Shown here in pieces: positions 45,200 to 53,118 of a stretch of 64,000 nucleotides of DNA. Position 1 is the stretch's first letter. Every line of letters begins with the position of its first letter. The translations under genes were made by a program, and so were the position numbers. The DNA is from an uncultured Candidatus Melainabacteria bacterium (lineage in GTDB: Bacteria; Cyanobacteriota; Vampirovibrionia; Gastranaerophilales; Gastranaerophilaceae), in assembly GCA_947364235.1 (NCBI GenBank), contig CANARY010000001.1, positions 248,001 to 312,000 of the forward strand. Reading direction: 5' to 3'. The notes under the pieces are model-generated. The model did no database searches. It was given only the letters and a program-made list of their open reading frames with translations, and was not told where the DNA came from.

Positions 45200-45227
45200 T
45201 TGTATTTTTGATAAAATACGTTATAAT
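45200..45227 (+). promoter_or_regulatory. sigma-70-type promoter, unit B antisense RNA
   Basis: TTGTAT (45200-45205), a 16-bp spacer, TATAAT (45222-45227), identical in layout to unit A. Confidence 0.6.
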
Positions 45228-45233
45228 AAAAAT

Positions 45234-45404
45234 ACAGGCAAGGGTGACACGAACACCCATACCTGCAGCCCTAATTAAAGGACTTTCAGCGCAAGAACTA
45301 TTGCTAGAATTAGTAATAGTTCTTCTTCGTTGATTTTGACTATCATTTCAACCTCCTTTCTGTATAGTCAAAATGTAGCAAAAATCTTTAGCCTGTATTT
45401 TTTA
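45234..45404 (+). ncRNA. candidate antisense RNA of toxin-like unit B
   Basis: Same logic as unit A: promoter at 45200-45227, predicted start in the conserved ACAGGCAAGGGT element, and end in GCCTGTATTTTTT. It would cover the unit B ORF in antisense. Ends are estimates. Confidence 0.4.
45275..45346 (-). CDS. type I toxin-like hydrophobic peptide, unit B (23 aa)
   Basis: ATG at 45346 follows AAAGGAGG. The 23-residue product begins MIVKINEEELLLILAI and ends ALKVL. It matches the unit A peptide in length, in the EL-hydrophobic core and in the lysine near the end, although most codons have changed. That conservation of an ORF across diverged repeats argues the minus strand is the coding one. Confidence 0.5.
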   Translation of the reverse strand: MIVKINEEELLLILAIVLALKVL

Positions 45405-45414
45405 TTTCAAAGTT

Positions 45415-45657
45415 CTAGTTTAAATCAATTTTAGAAACATCGACCAGTTCTTTAAGCTCGATGTTTAAAGCTTTTGCAATGCGCTCGAGGGTGTCAATTC
45501 CAGCAGCACTTTTACCATTTTCAATTGCTCCTAACGCAGTTGCACTTATTTCCGCTTTATCTGCAAGTTCTTCCTGGTTAAGTCCTTGTATATTTCTTAA
45601 TAATTTAATTTTCATTCCAATTTTGGTTTTTATATTATTAGGTTTACTTGTTTTCAT
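45415..45657 (-). CDS. XRE-family helix-turn-helix regulator
   Basis: The ATG at 45657 is preferred; upstream codons to 45777 run through the divergent promoter. The 80-residue protein has KLLRNIQGLNQEELADKAEI then SATALGAIENGKSAAGIDTLERIAKAL, a clear XRE HTH. An AGTATACT palindrome lies 10 bp before the start and a related AGAGTATGCTT beyond it, possible operators for autoregulation and for the divergent 45740 gene. Confidence 0.75.
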   Translation of the reverse strand: MKTSKPNNIKTKIGMKIKLLRNIQGLNQEELADKAEISATALGAIENGKSAAGIDTLERIAKALNIELKELVDVSKIDLN

Positions 45658-45739
45658 ATTAAGTATACTACAGTATTGACAAATTAAAGACAATAGAGTA
45701 TGCTTGAGAAAATCCCAAGTAAACTTAAGGAGAAGTGCC

Positions 45740-45907
45740 ATGCTGGAACAAGAAATTAGACAAAAAATATATCGCAAGCTTGAAGCAATGGAAGAAACTC
45801 TAGGATACGATATTCAATCATTATGTGAATATCGTTCAACTATCCGTTTAATTTTGATGCTTTATTATTACGATCATAGAAAAGATTTGAAAGATGAAAA
45901 TCTATAA
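45740..45907 (+). CDS. small hypothetical protein
   Basis: ATG at 45740 follows AAGGAG. The 55-residue product (MLEQEIRQKIYRKLEAMEET...) is helical and charged. It is divergent from the XRE regulator and may be under its control. No family recognised. Confidence 0.5.
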   Translation: MLEQEIRQKIYRKLEAMEETLGYDIQSLCEYRSTIRLILMLYYYDHRKDLKDENL

Positions 45908-45912
45908 TTATC

Positions 45913-46869
45913 CTAGCCTTCGATAAAGCGTCCCATTTGTCTGAACTTGTTGTATCTTTCTTCTCTTAGCTTTTCAGAAGATTTTTTTGACAATTCTTCT
46001 AAAGCATTAAGAATAGAAGATTTCATATTTGAAGCTGTAATGCTGTGGTCAGAATGTGCTCCGCCTAAAGGTTCAGAAATCTCTTCGTCAATAATTCCAA
46101 GTTCCAGTAAATCTTTTGAAGTAATTTTTAAAGCTTCTGCAGCGTCTGCAAATCTTGCAGCGTCGCGCCATAAGATTGAAGCACAGCCTTCAGGAGAAAT
46201 TACTGTGTAATAAGCGTGTTCAAGCATCATTACTCTGTCTGCTACAGCTAAGCCTAAAGCTCCGCCGCTGCATCCTTCACCGGTAATTATTGAAACAATA
46301 GGAACATTAAGTTTTGACATTTCTCTAAGGTTGGTTGCAATAGCGACACCTTGTCCTGTTTCTTCTGCTTTAATTCCGGGATAAGCACCAGGGGTGTCAA
46401 TCAAAGTTACAATTGGGAGATTGAACTTGTTTGCGTGTTTGAAAAGTCTCAATGCTTTTCTATAACCCTGAGGCTGAGGCATGCCAAAGTTGTATTCAAG
46501 GTTTTCTTTTGTAGTTTTACCTTTTTGTATTCCGATAATCATGACCGGTTTGCCGTCGATTTTAGCAATACCGCCGATTATAGCCCTATCATCCATTCCT
46601 TCTCTATCACCGTGAAGCTCATAGAAGTTTTCGCAAATAAGGTTGACATAGTCCAAAAATTTAGGGCGTTCAGGATGTCTTGCGATTTGTAATTTTTGTG
46701 AAGGTTTCAATTTTGAGTACAACTCCTTTTTATAATCTTGAGCTTGTTGTTCAAAAGTTTCTATCTGGCTATTTAAGTCCATACCTGAATCTTCGCTCAT
46801 TTTTTTAAGCTCATCTATTTTTTTTTGTATTTCTACAATTGGTTTTTCAAAATCTAATACAACTGCCAT
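45913..46869 (-). CDS. accA: acetyl-CoA carboxylase carboxyltransferase subunit alpha
   Basis: The 318-residue protein has the AccA N-terminal helix pair and the crotonase-fold region with DRAIIGGIAKIDGKPVMIIGIQKG, GFRKAL-like GYRKALRLFKHANKF, TLIDTPGAYPG, GEGCSGGALGLAVADRVMMLEHAYYTVISPEGCASILWRD. With AccD it transfers the carboxyl group from biotin to acetyl-CoA. It starts 2 bp after accD. Confidence 0.96.
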   Translation of the reverse strand: MAVVLDFEKPIVEIQKKIDELKKMSEDSGMDLNSQIETFEQQAQDYKKELYSKLKPSQKLQIARHPERPKFLDYVNLICENFYELHGDREGMDDRAIIGGIAKIDGKPVMIIGIQKGKTTKENLEYNFGMPQPQGYRKALRLFKHANKFNLPIVTLIDTPGAYPGIKAEETGQGVAIATNLREMSKLNVPIVSIITGEGCSGGALGLAVADRVMMLEHAYYTVISPEGCASILWRDAARFADAAEALKITSKDLLELGIIDEEISEPLGGAHSDHSITASNMKSSILNALEELSKKSSEKLREERYNKFRQMGRFIEG

Positions 46870-46871
46870 CT

Positions 46872-47738
46872 TTATACTCCATGCATCTCTAAAATATCAG
46901 CCAGTGTTTTTCTTAAATTCTTTCTTTTAGAAACAATATCAACTTGTCCGAATTTAAGTAAATATTCAGCTGTTTGGAAATCATCAGGCAATTTTTGTCT
47001 GATAGTCTGTTCAATAACTCTTCTTCCTGCAAAGCCTATTCTTGCGCCTTGTTCAGCAATAATAATATCTCCTAAAGTTCCGAAGCTTGCTGTGATTCCG
47101 CCAAAAGTAGGTTCAGTCAGCAGGTTAATATAAAGTAGGCCGGCTTCATCAAGTTTTCCGACTGCGCAGGAAGTTTTTGCCATCTGCATAAGAGAAAGCG
47201 CGCTTTCCTGCATTCTTGCTCCGCCTGATGAAGTTATTGCAAGCATAGGAAGCTTCAGTTCAAGAGCTTTTTCCATAATTCTTGTAACTTTTTCTCCGAC
47301 AACGCTGCCCATTGAGCCGCCCATGAAATCAAAATCCATAACAGCTGCAGCCACTTTGTGTCCTTCGATTTTGCCCAAACCTGTAATTACAGCTTCGTCC
47401 AGACCTGTTTTTTCATGTGCTTTTTTAATTCTATTTGCGTAAGATTCTGTATCGACAAAATTCAATGGATCGGTAGGACGTACGTTTTTGAATAATTCTT
47501 CAAATGACCCTTCGTCAAATAACTGTTTAATTCTTGCAGTTGCGTTTATTCTGAAATGGTAGTCGCAGTGCGGGCATACCATCAAATTTTCTTCTAATTC
47601 ACTTTTTAAGATTTGAGAACCGCAATGGACGCATTGTGTCCACAGCTCGGGAGTTTCTACTTCAATCCCTTTCATATCACGTGCGCGTCTTTCGATTTGC
47701 GCTTCTTTTCTCTTATCAAACCATTCTTGTATTGTCAT
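46872..47738 (-). CDS. accD: acetyl-CoA carboxylase carboxyltransferase subunit beta
   Basis: The 288-residue protein has the N-terminal zinc ribbon (CVHCGSQ ... VCPHCDYH) and the carboxyltransferase core with SMGSVVGEKV, ITSSGGARMQESALSLMQMAK and GGITASFGTLGDIIIAEQGARIGFAGRRVIEQTI. It is first in a two-gene accD-accA operon; the other subunits are at 7.3-9.2 kb. Confidence 0.96.
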   Translation of the reverse strand: MTIQEWFDKRKEAQIERRARDMKGIEVETPELWTQCVHCGSQILKSELEENLMVCPHCDYHFRINATARIKQLFDEGSFEELFKNVRPTDPLNFVDTESYANRIKKAHEKTGLDEAVITGLGKIEGHKVAAAVMDFDFMGGSMGSVVGEKVTRIMEKALELKLPMLAITSSGGARMQESALSLMQMAKTSCAVGKLDEAGLLYINLLTEPTFGGITASFGTLGDIIIAEQGARIGFAGRRVIEQTIRQKLPDDFQTAEYLLKFGQVDIVSKRKNLRKTLADILEMHGV

Positions 47739-47888
47739 ATTTTATACTCATCCAATCGTAAAAAAACGACGGTCCTTCTCCTATTACAATCCACTCAAAT
47801 ATTTTACACCAAACATACAGGAATGGGTATGTTGTAAACAATTTGTTACGCTTGGAGCGTGTAGAAAATTCGTTTTGCCTTATTTACA

Positions 47889-47920
47889 AAAGAAGGGCTC
47901 ATTAAACGAGTCCTTCTTTT
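47889..47920. terminator. terminator at the end of the response regulator gene
   Basis: AGAAGGGCTC and GAGTCCTTCT form a hairpin around the response regulator stop codon, with A and T runs on both sides. Confidence 0.65.
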
Positions 47921-48561
47921 AAAGCTTTTACAGCTGCTTGTGTTCTGTCATCGACGACCAGTTTTTGTATAATGTTACAGACGTGCGCTTTTGCTGTGTG
48001 CTCGCTTATGGTAAGTGTTTTTGCTATCTGACTGTTTGACTGTCCGTCTACAACGAGTTTAAGAACTTCATATTCTCTCTGGGTCAGGTTTGAGTGGTTT
48101 TCTTTAAACGCGCTTCTTGAGAGCTGGCGGGATGGAATTACGCCGCAATTTTTATCACGTATAAACGGGACAACATGCGGGTCTATCCACATTGCTCCTT
48201 CTTTTACCATTTTAATCACACTCATTAAAAAATCTGTGCAGATGTCTTTGATTACATAAGCGCTTGCTCCTGCGCTGAGTGAAGAGTTGAGTTCATCTTC
48301 AGAAATATGGGATGTGAGCATTATTACTCTGATGTTGTTGTTAGTCTCAAGTATTTGTTTTGCAGCTTCTACGCCTGAGATATCCGGAAGTCCTATGTCC
48401 ATAAGCACAATATCAGGTTTAATCAGTTTTGATTTTTCAATTGCTTCTTTGCCGTTTACTGCTTCGCCGATTATTTCTAAGTCAGGATAGTCTGAAAACA
48501 AAGATTTTATACCAATTCGCATTAGTTTCTGGTCTTCAACAAGTAATATTTTTATTTGCAT
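47902..48561 (-). CDS. NarL/FixJ-family response regulator
   Basis: The 219-residue protein has a receiver domain with VEDQ (acidic pocket), D55 in IVLMDIGLPDISG as phosphoryl acceptor, and the conserved Thr and Lys (VIMLTS, AYVIKD). A LuxR-type HTH is at about 155-210 (LTQREYEVLKLVVDGQSNSQ, then IAKTLTISEHTAKAHV). No histidine kinase lies nearby, so it is an orphan in this window. Confidence 0.9.
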   Translation of the reverse strand: MQIKILLVEDQKLMRIGIKSLFSDYPDLEIIGEAVNGKEAIEKSKLIKPDIVLMDIGLPDISGVEAAKQILETNNNIRVIMLTSHISEDELNSSLSAGASAYVIKDICTDFLMSVIKMVKEGAMWIDPHVVPFIRDKNCGVIPSRQLSRSAFKENHSNLTQREYEVLKLVVDGQSNSQIAKTLTISEHTAKAHVCNIIQKLVVDDRTQAAVKALKEGLV

Positions 48562-48579
48562 AAAAAACCTCCTTATGAA

Positions 48580-48625
48580 TTACTCCTTCTCCTCAAGGAA
48601 AAGGGCGGGGTGAGGTGTCAGCCAA
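48580..48625. repeat. degenerate palindromic repeat, intergenic
   Basis: ACTCCTTCTCCTCAAGG, then AAAAGGGCGGGGTGAGG, resembles the REP-like element inside coaBC at 23490-23546. It lies just upstream of the response regulator gene. Confidence 0.5.
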
Positions 48626-48711
48626 TTACCCATCGTCATATTAAAATGCTTTGCTTGTGAAAGGAATTGTATTTGTAAACACAGAAACAGCTAATGCTGT
48701 TATTTTTAAAC

Positions 48712-49176
48712 TCAGAAGTATTTTTTTAATGAATCTTGTAAATCAAGGATTTTTATGTGGTTTTCAAGTATCGCCTGATTTCTGCCTTCAAATGCCGGGT
48801 CATAGTTTTCGTTTTCATTTATTGCTAAGTTAAAGTTTTCTACTGCTTCATCAAGCATGACCTGAAGGTAATAAGCCATTCCAATCAAAGTATATTCGAT
48901 TTCTTTTGTTGCAGAAAACTCAAGCGCTTTCTTGTAAAATTCTATAGCGTTGTCGAAATCTTTCTGAAACTGCTTCATACACCCGATGCCGCGTAGAACA
49001 ACAGGATTTTCCGGGTCGAGTTTTAAAGCTTCTTCTAAAGTTTCAAGTCCTTGTGAAAAATCACAGCTGTCGTATTCTTCTTTTGCTTTATTAATAAGAG
49101 TAAGCAGTTTAATTTTTGCGCTCATTCTTCTAAAGCGCATTGAGATTTCATTTAGATGTTTAATTTCTTCTTGCAT
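48712..49176 (-). CDS. tetratricopeptide-repeat protein
   Basis: A 154-residue protein with about three TPR-like helical pairs from residue 25 on: AKEEYDSCDFSQGLETLEEALKLDP, ENPVVLRGIGCMKQFQKDFDNAIEFYKKAL, and IEYTLIGMAYYLQVMLDEAVENFNLAI. TPRs mediate protein-protein contact. No partner is evident. The region upstream of its start holds a repeat copy. Confidence 0.75.
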   Translation of the reverse strand: MQEEIKHLNEISMRFRRMSAKIKLLTLINKAKEEYDSCDFSQGLETLEEALKLDPENPVVLRGIGCMKQFQKDFDNAIEFYKKALEFSATKEIEYTLIGMAYYLQVMLDEAVENFNLAINENENYDPAFEGRNQAILENHIKILDLQDSLKKYF

Positions 49177-49195
49177 ATCTTTTATCTCATATTGC

Positions 49196-49290
49196 GCCTG
49201 TGCAATCCCGCTTACGCTAAGATTGCTCCGTTCCTTCGCTTACGCTCCGTCACAACGGCGCTGACTTAGAGCTTTGTCCGCAAATCCGCT
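49196..49290. repeat. intergenic copy of the repeat found inside the NIF3-family gene
   Basis: GCCTGTGCAATC, AGATTGCTCCG, TCCTTCGCT and CAACGGCG occur in the same order as at 22888-22940, with an extra CCGCTTACGCT block. It lies between the ACT-domain and TPR genes. Confidence 0.65.
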
Positions 49291-49570
49291 ATGCTATTGT
49301 GTGCATTTTTTCAAAAATGCCTTTCTTTTGAACCCAAATTTCAACTTCAAGTTTGTTGCCTTCTTCAATCAAAATATTTTTGAGTTCTTTAAAATTAACG
49401 TCTGCTTTTGCGATATCACAGAGCATAAACATTACAAAATGTCCTTGCATTAAAGTCTGTTTGATATCTTCAATATTGATTTTGTATTTAGCAAGAATGG
49501 TTGAGATTCCTGAAACAATTCCGACTTTGTCGCTTCCTGAAACCGTAATAATTATTTTATTTTCGTCCAT
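49289..49570 (-). CDS. ACT-domain protein (UPF0237 type)
   Basis: A 93-residue single ACT domain: KIIITVSGSDKVGIVSGIST, then ILAKYKINIEDIKQTLMQGHFVMFML. Stand-alone ACT proteins bind amino acids or regulate partners. It overlaps the end of folC by 19 bp and is probably cotranscribed. Confidence 0.85.
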   Translation of the reverse strand: MDENKIIITVSGSDKVGIVSGISTILAKYKINIEDIKQTLMQGHFVMFMLCDIAKADVNFKELKNILIEEGNKLEVEIWVQKKGIFEKMHTIA

Positions 49571-50703
49571 TTCATTCCTCCAATCATGTAAAACGAACCG
49601 CAGATTATATTTAATTTATCCGGAGTTAAAACTTCCCTGCTTTCATATTTTTTTGCAGCAAAAGGACATTTAATGCTAAGCTCATTATAGCTGCAAGCGT
49701 TCGGGTAATCAAATTCATTAAGGTAGATTTCGTCATCTTCTCTAAAAAGAATTTTCATCATTTTTTCGTAATCTTTATTTTTAAGGCAGCCAAACACAAA
49801 TCTGCGTTTTTCATCCGGATAATATAAATCAAGATTATTTCTCAAAGCTTCAACTCCATTAGGATTGTGTGAAGCATCAATGATTAAGTTTTCTTTTTTA
49901 AAATATTCAAACCGGCAAGGATTTTTAACTTTCATTAATCCTTCAATAATCATATCGGGTGTAATTTCTTGGAATAAATACTCAATAGCAGCAATCACTA
50001 ATGCAAGATTTTCGACCTGATGCTGTCCTTTTAAGCTTAAAGCGTCTATATAAGCCGGATTTACATAAGGTGAAGTTAATATAAACATTGAGTCTAGCTC
50101 ATCCGCTCTATCTCTGATTGCTTCGTAACCCATGCTTGTTATTACGGGGCAGTTTGGCTTAATTATTCCTGCTTTTTCAAACGCAATTTCGTCTTTTGTT
50201 TTTCCAAGCCTGTCAGTGTGGTCAAGCGCAATTTGTGTAATTATTGAGCAGAGGTTTTCTTTAATTACATTTGTAGCGTCGAGCCGTCCGCCTAAACCTG
50301 TTTCTAAAACTACAATATCAACTTTTTGGTCTTTAAAGTACAAAAACGCGCAAACTGTAAGGATTTCGAACTCTGTAAGATGAATTCCGATATTCACTAT
50401 TTGTTGGGTATATTGCGTGAAAGTTTCTTCCGGAATTTCACATCCGTTAACTTTTATTCTCTCTGTGTACTCCCAAATATGCGGGCTTGTGTAGAGCCCT
50501 GTTTTATATCCGGCAGTTCTTAAAATCGATTCAAGCATTGTGCAGACAGAACCTTTTCCGTTTGTACCTGCAACGTGGATGAATTTCAAATCATCCTGCG
50601 GGTTTCCGAGTTTTTCAAGAACTGAAGAAATTCGGTCTAATCCAAGGTCAATATAGAAATTGCTTTTACTTGTAATTAAATTTATTGCGTCTTTATAATC
50701 CAT
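49552..50703 (-). CDS. folC: folylpolyglutamate synthase / dihydrofolate synthase
   Basis: The 383-residue Mur-ligase-type enzyme has the P-loop VAGTNGKGSVCTMLESIL, YTSPHIWEYTERIKVNG, ETGLGGRLDATNVI and DHTDRLG, and later DASHNPNGVEALRNNL. FolC adds glutamate to dihydropteroate and to folates. It overlaps the endonuclease IV-like gene by 11 bp. Confidence 0.93.
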   Translation of the reverse strand: MDYKDAINLITSKSNFYIDLGLDRISSVLEKLGNPQDDLKFIHVAGTNGKGSVCTMLESILRTAGYKTGLYTSPHIWEYTERIKVNGCEIPEETFTQYTQQIVNIGIHLTEFEILTVCAFLYFKDQKVDIVVLETGLGGRLDATNVIKENLCSIITQIALDHTDRLGKTKDEIAFEKAGIIKPNCPVITSMGYEAIRDRADELDSMFILTSPYVNPAYIDALSLKGQHQVENLALVIAAIEYLFQEITPDMIIEGLMKVKNPCRFEYFKKENLIIDASHNPNGVEALRNNLDLYYPDEKRRFVFGCLKNKDYEKMMKILFREDDEIYLNEFDYPNACSYNELSIKCPFAAKKYESREVLTPDKLNIICGSFYMIGGMKWTKIK

Positions 50704-51511
50704 AGTAAAAATCTTTTAACAGTTTAGCATCGTCTTCGATATTCGGGCTTTCGCATACTACAGCGCCTTTTATGTCAAATTTCTTGAAAGCTCTTAAAAG
50801 GTCTTTGTAATTAAAATCCGATTCTTCTAAGTTTAAATGTTTCTTCTCGCCTTTAGCTCCGTATTCAATCCCTGCGATATGTGCGTGGAAATTATCGAGA
50901 GCAGCCTGACCAAGTTCGTTACCTATGTACTCGAAAATGCTGCAGAACTCGTCATAAGTGTTTGAAATACCATTATATCTGGCATGCAGATGTGAAAAAT
51001 CAACGCAAGGAAGAACTGTTTCAAACTCTTTAGAAAGCCTTGCGATTTCTTCTAAATCTCCCCACTGGGTTGCTTTTCCGGTTGTTTCAGGTCTTATCCA
51101 GATTTTGTTTCCAGATTTTGCAAGCTCGTTTGTAATAACTTCTATTTTAGATTTTATATTGTTGTAAACAAGCTCTGCATCTTGTCCAAGATAATATCCT
51201 GCATGGAAAGTTATGCTGTATCCGCCTAAATCGTTTGCAACTTCAGCTGTTTCAATAATTCTTTGCACGCTTGCTTCCAGCTTGTCTTCTTCTCTGGCAT
51301 TAAGATTTACATAAAAAGGTGCGTGGGCAGTGATAACTTTTGTAGTCGCTCCAACTGCTTTACGGCTTTTATCGCTTATTCTGACACCGCGTACAAATTC
51401 AAGTTCAAGCCCGTCAAGTCCCATTTCATCCAGAACTTTAAACCCTGCTTCGTATCCTTTATTTCCTGCTCGCAGCGGTACTCCCGCTGTTAAAAAATAT
51501 AATTTATCCAT
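50693..51511 (-). CDS. endonuclease IV-like TIM-barrel protein
   Basis: A 272-residue sugar-phosphate-isomerase/AP-endonuclease-2 fold: MGLDGLELEFVRG, ITAHAPFYVNLNA, SITFHAGYYLG, IWIRPETTGKATQWG, PCVDFSHLHAR, NFHAHIAGIEYG. The metal-binding His, Glu and Asp positions of endonuclease IV appear to be present. It may repair abasic sites, though similar archaeal-type proteins are uncharacterised. Four 56-bp tandem repeats end directly at its start codon. Confidence 0.75.
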   Translation of the reverse strand: MDKLYFLTAGVPLRAGNKGYEAGFKVLDEMGLDGLELEFVRGVRISDKSRKAVGATTKVITAHAPFYVNLNAREEDKLEASVQRIIETAEVANDLGGYSITFHAGYYLGQDAELVYNNIKSKIEVITNELAKSGNKIWIRPETTGKATQWGDLEEIARLSKEFETVLPCVDFSHLHARYNGISNTYDEFCSIFEYIGNELGQAALDNFHAHIAGIEYGAKGEKKHLNLEESDFNYKDLLRAFKKFDIKGAVVCESPNIEDDAKLLKDFYYGL

Positions 51512-51727
51512 TTTTCACCATTCTTACTAGTTTGTAGGTTGAACCTCCCGACTAAAACATTTACCCCTTTTCACCATTCTTACCAGTTTGTAGGTTGAAC
51601 CTCCTGACTAAAACATTTACCCCTTTTCACCATTCTTACCAGTTTGTAGGTTGAACCTCCTGACTAAAACATTTACCTCTTTTCACCATTCTTACCAGTT
51701 TGTAGATTGAACCTCCCGGCTAAAACA
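51512..51727 (-). repeat. four tandem 56-bp repeats upstream of the endonuclease IV-like gene
   Basis: Units begin at 51512, 51568, 51624 and 51680, the last one partial. Units differ at only a few positions. On the minus strand each ends GGTAAGAATGGTGAAAA, and the final unit runs straight into the ATG of the downstream gene. Each contains the small inverted repeat AGGTTCAACCT. Related diverged copies follow ftsZ at 43471-43584. Confidence 0.9.
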
Positions 51728-51744
51728 GCCGGATGAGCGCCATA

Positions 51745-52686
51745 TTATCTAAATTCTTCTCCTATCTTTGGATTAACAATTCTGATAAAATCTTTGCTGT
51801 CTCCCATAAAGAAACTTCCAAACTGCATTACTGTAGGAACAATCAAACCTTTGGATGTTGCGATAAAGAATTTGTCGTCTTCTATTTTTGCAACTGTACC
51901 TGCCGGATGAGGAACACAAAATGCGTCTGATGCAACTTCCACTTTCATGATTTTCATCATATTTCCGCGGAATGTTGTGCTTGCAAGAATAAACGGATTT
52001 AAAGCACGTACAAATCTTTCGATTTCTTCTGCAGTTTTATTGTAGTTAATAAACAAATCCCGCTCATCAAGTCCTTTGCCGGAAATAAAATCACCATTTG
52101 GCTGTTTAATTCTTGGCAGCGGCTGGTTTTCGTAAGCCATGAGAACTTGAAGCAAAAGCTCAATACCTAAAACATTCAGCTCGTTAAAAATTGTTCCCAT
52201 TGTTGCTTTTGAATGAATATGATAAGGTTTTTGCGCAATTATATCGCCTGTGTCAAAGCTTTCATCCATGAAATGAATTGTTACTCCGGTTTCAGTTTCA
52301 CCGTTCATAATAACTCGTGAATACGGATTGCCGCCTCTGTATTTTGGAAGCATTGACGGATGAACATTTATAAAACCGTCTTTTACAGATTCTAAAAGAA
52401 TTTTTGGTATTTTGTAATTAAACGAACAAACAACCGCTGCGTCGATATCAAGCGAGCGGATTTTTTCAATAAGCTCAGGTTCATTAAGTTCATTGTAATC
52501 AATATAATTAAGCCTTCTTGATTGAACAAAGTTTTTGAAATCGAAATACATATTGTGGTCTTTTTTAGGGCCTAAGACACCAACAATATTTACTCCTGCC
52601 ATTAAAAGCCCGTCAAGCCCGATATATGCCATATCAGGAATGCCGACAAAAAGTATTCGTTTTTTAAACATTGTTCTGTTGAACAT
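51745..52686 (-). CDS. formyltransferase-family protein (Fmt-like)
   Basis: A 313-residue protein with a Rossmann-like N-terminus (KRILFVGIPDMAYIGLDGLL) and the formyltransferase core NVHPSMLPKYRGGNPYSRVI, then ETGVTIHFMDESFDTGDIIAQ. The catalytic Asn-His-Asp arrangement is partly visible (H in VHPSMLP, D in FDTGD); the Asn that usually precedes the His is present in FINVHPS. The C-terminal domain is compatible with Fmt. It may be methionyl-tRNA formyltransferase or a sugar-nucleotide formyltransferase; no def gene is nearby to decide. Confidence 0.75.
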   Translation of the reverse strand: MFNRTMFKKRILFVGIPDMAYIGLDGLLMAGVNIVGVLGPKKDHNMYFDFKNFVQSRRLNYIDYNELNEPELIEKIRSLDIDAAVVCSFNYKIPKILLESVKDGFINVHPSMLPKYRGGNPYSRVIMNGETETGVTIHFMDESFDTGDIIAQKPYHIHSKATMGTIFNELNVLGIELLLQVLMAYENQPLPRIKQPNGDFISGKGLDERDLFINYNKTAEEIERFVRALNPFILASTTFRGNMMKIMKVEVASDAFCVPHPAGTVAKIEDDKFFIATSKGLIVPTVMQFGSFFMGDSKDFIRIVNPKIGEEFR

Positions 52687-53082
52687 TTAAACTTTGACCT
52701 CAATCATTTGTTCAAGGATTTTTGCACAATCGTTAACCATATTTGTACAGTGTGCTTTTCTCTCAGGTGAAGCCATATCCATTCCTGCAGTTAAAACACG
52801 GCAGCAAGTTGCTCTATGTGATTTTTTAAACTCTTCAATAAACTGTTTTGCTTTTGCTCTCGCGCAGACTTCATTTCCGTTTTTGTTTTCGCGTCCGTAA
52901 AGCCAGCCTAAAACAATCTGTGAACCTGCAATTGCTCCGCATAGGCATCCTGAGCCCATACCGCCGGAGAAAGATGTTGCAACAGGGAGAAGCTCTTCAG
53001 GTACAAGTCCTTTTTCAATGGCTTCTTTTACAATGCTTTCACAACAAGAATAACCTTGATTAAAATACTCAGCAGCTTTCAT
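52687..53082 (-). CDS. C-GCAxxG-C-C family redox-like protein
   Basis: The 131-residue protein has the defining cysteine set: GYSCCESIV, GMGSGCLCGAIAGSQ, CARAK, ATCCRVL and HCTNMVNDCAKIL. Members are probably membrane-associated or metal-binding redox proteins of unknown function. It immediately precedes the formyltransferase gene with no gap. Confidence 0.88.
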   Translation of the reverse strand: MKAAEYFNQGYSCCESIVKEAIEKGLVPEELLPVATSFSGGMGSGCLCGAIAGSQIVLGWLYGRENKNGNEVCARAKAKQFIEEFKKSHRATCCRVLTAGMDMASPERKAHCTNMVNDCAKILEQMIEVKV

Positions 53083-53118
53083 TTTATAATCCTCATCTTG
53101 TATTATATTAGCATTAAA

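Larger units (their letters stand above)
44977..45418. repeat. two tandem ~222-bp units, each with a small ORF and antisense promoter
   Basis: Unit A (about 44977-45199) and unit B (about 45200-45418) share the left flank TTGTATTTTTG(A/G)TAAAATACGTT, the AAAAATACAGGCAAGGGT element, the CCTCCTTTCT element and the right flank AAATCTTTAGCCTGTATTTTT. The central coding part has diverged but keeps the same ORF length. Confidence 0.75.

Noticed and set aside
51512-51727. Repeated 17-codon mini-ORFs in the 56-bp units
   Set aside because: The frame is not kept in the diverged copies after ftsZ and has no suitably spaced ribosome binding site.
51512-51727. CRISPR array
   Set aside because: The 56-bp units are contiguous with no unique spacers and no cas genes are present.
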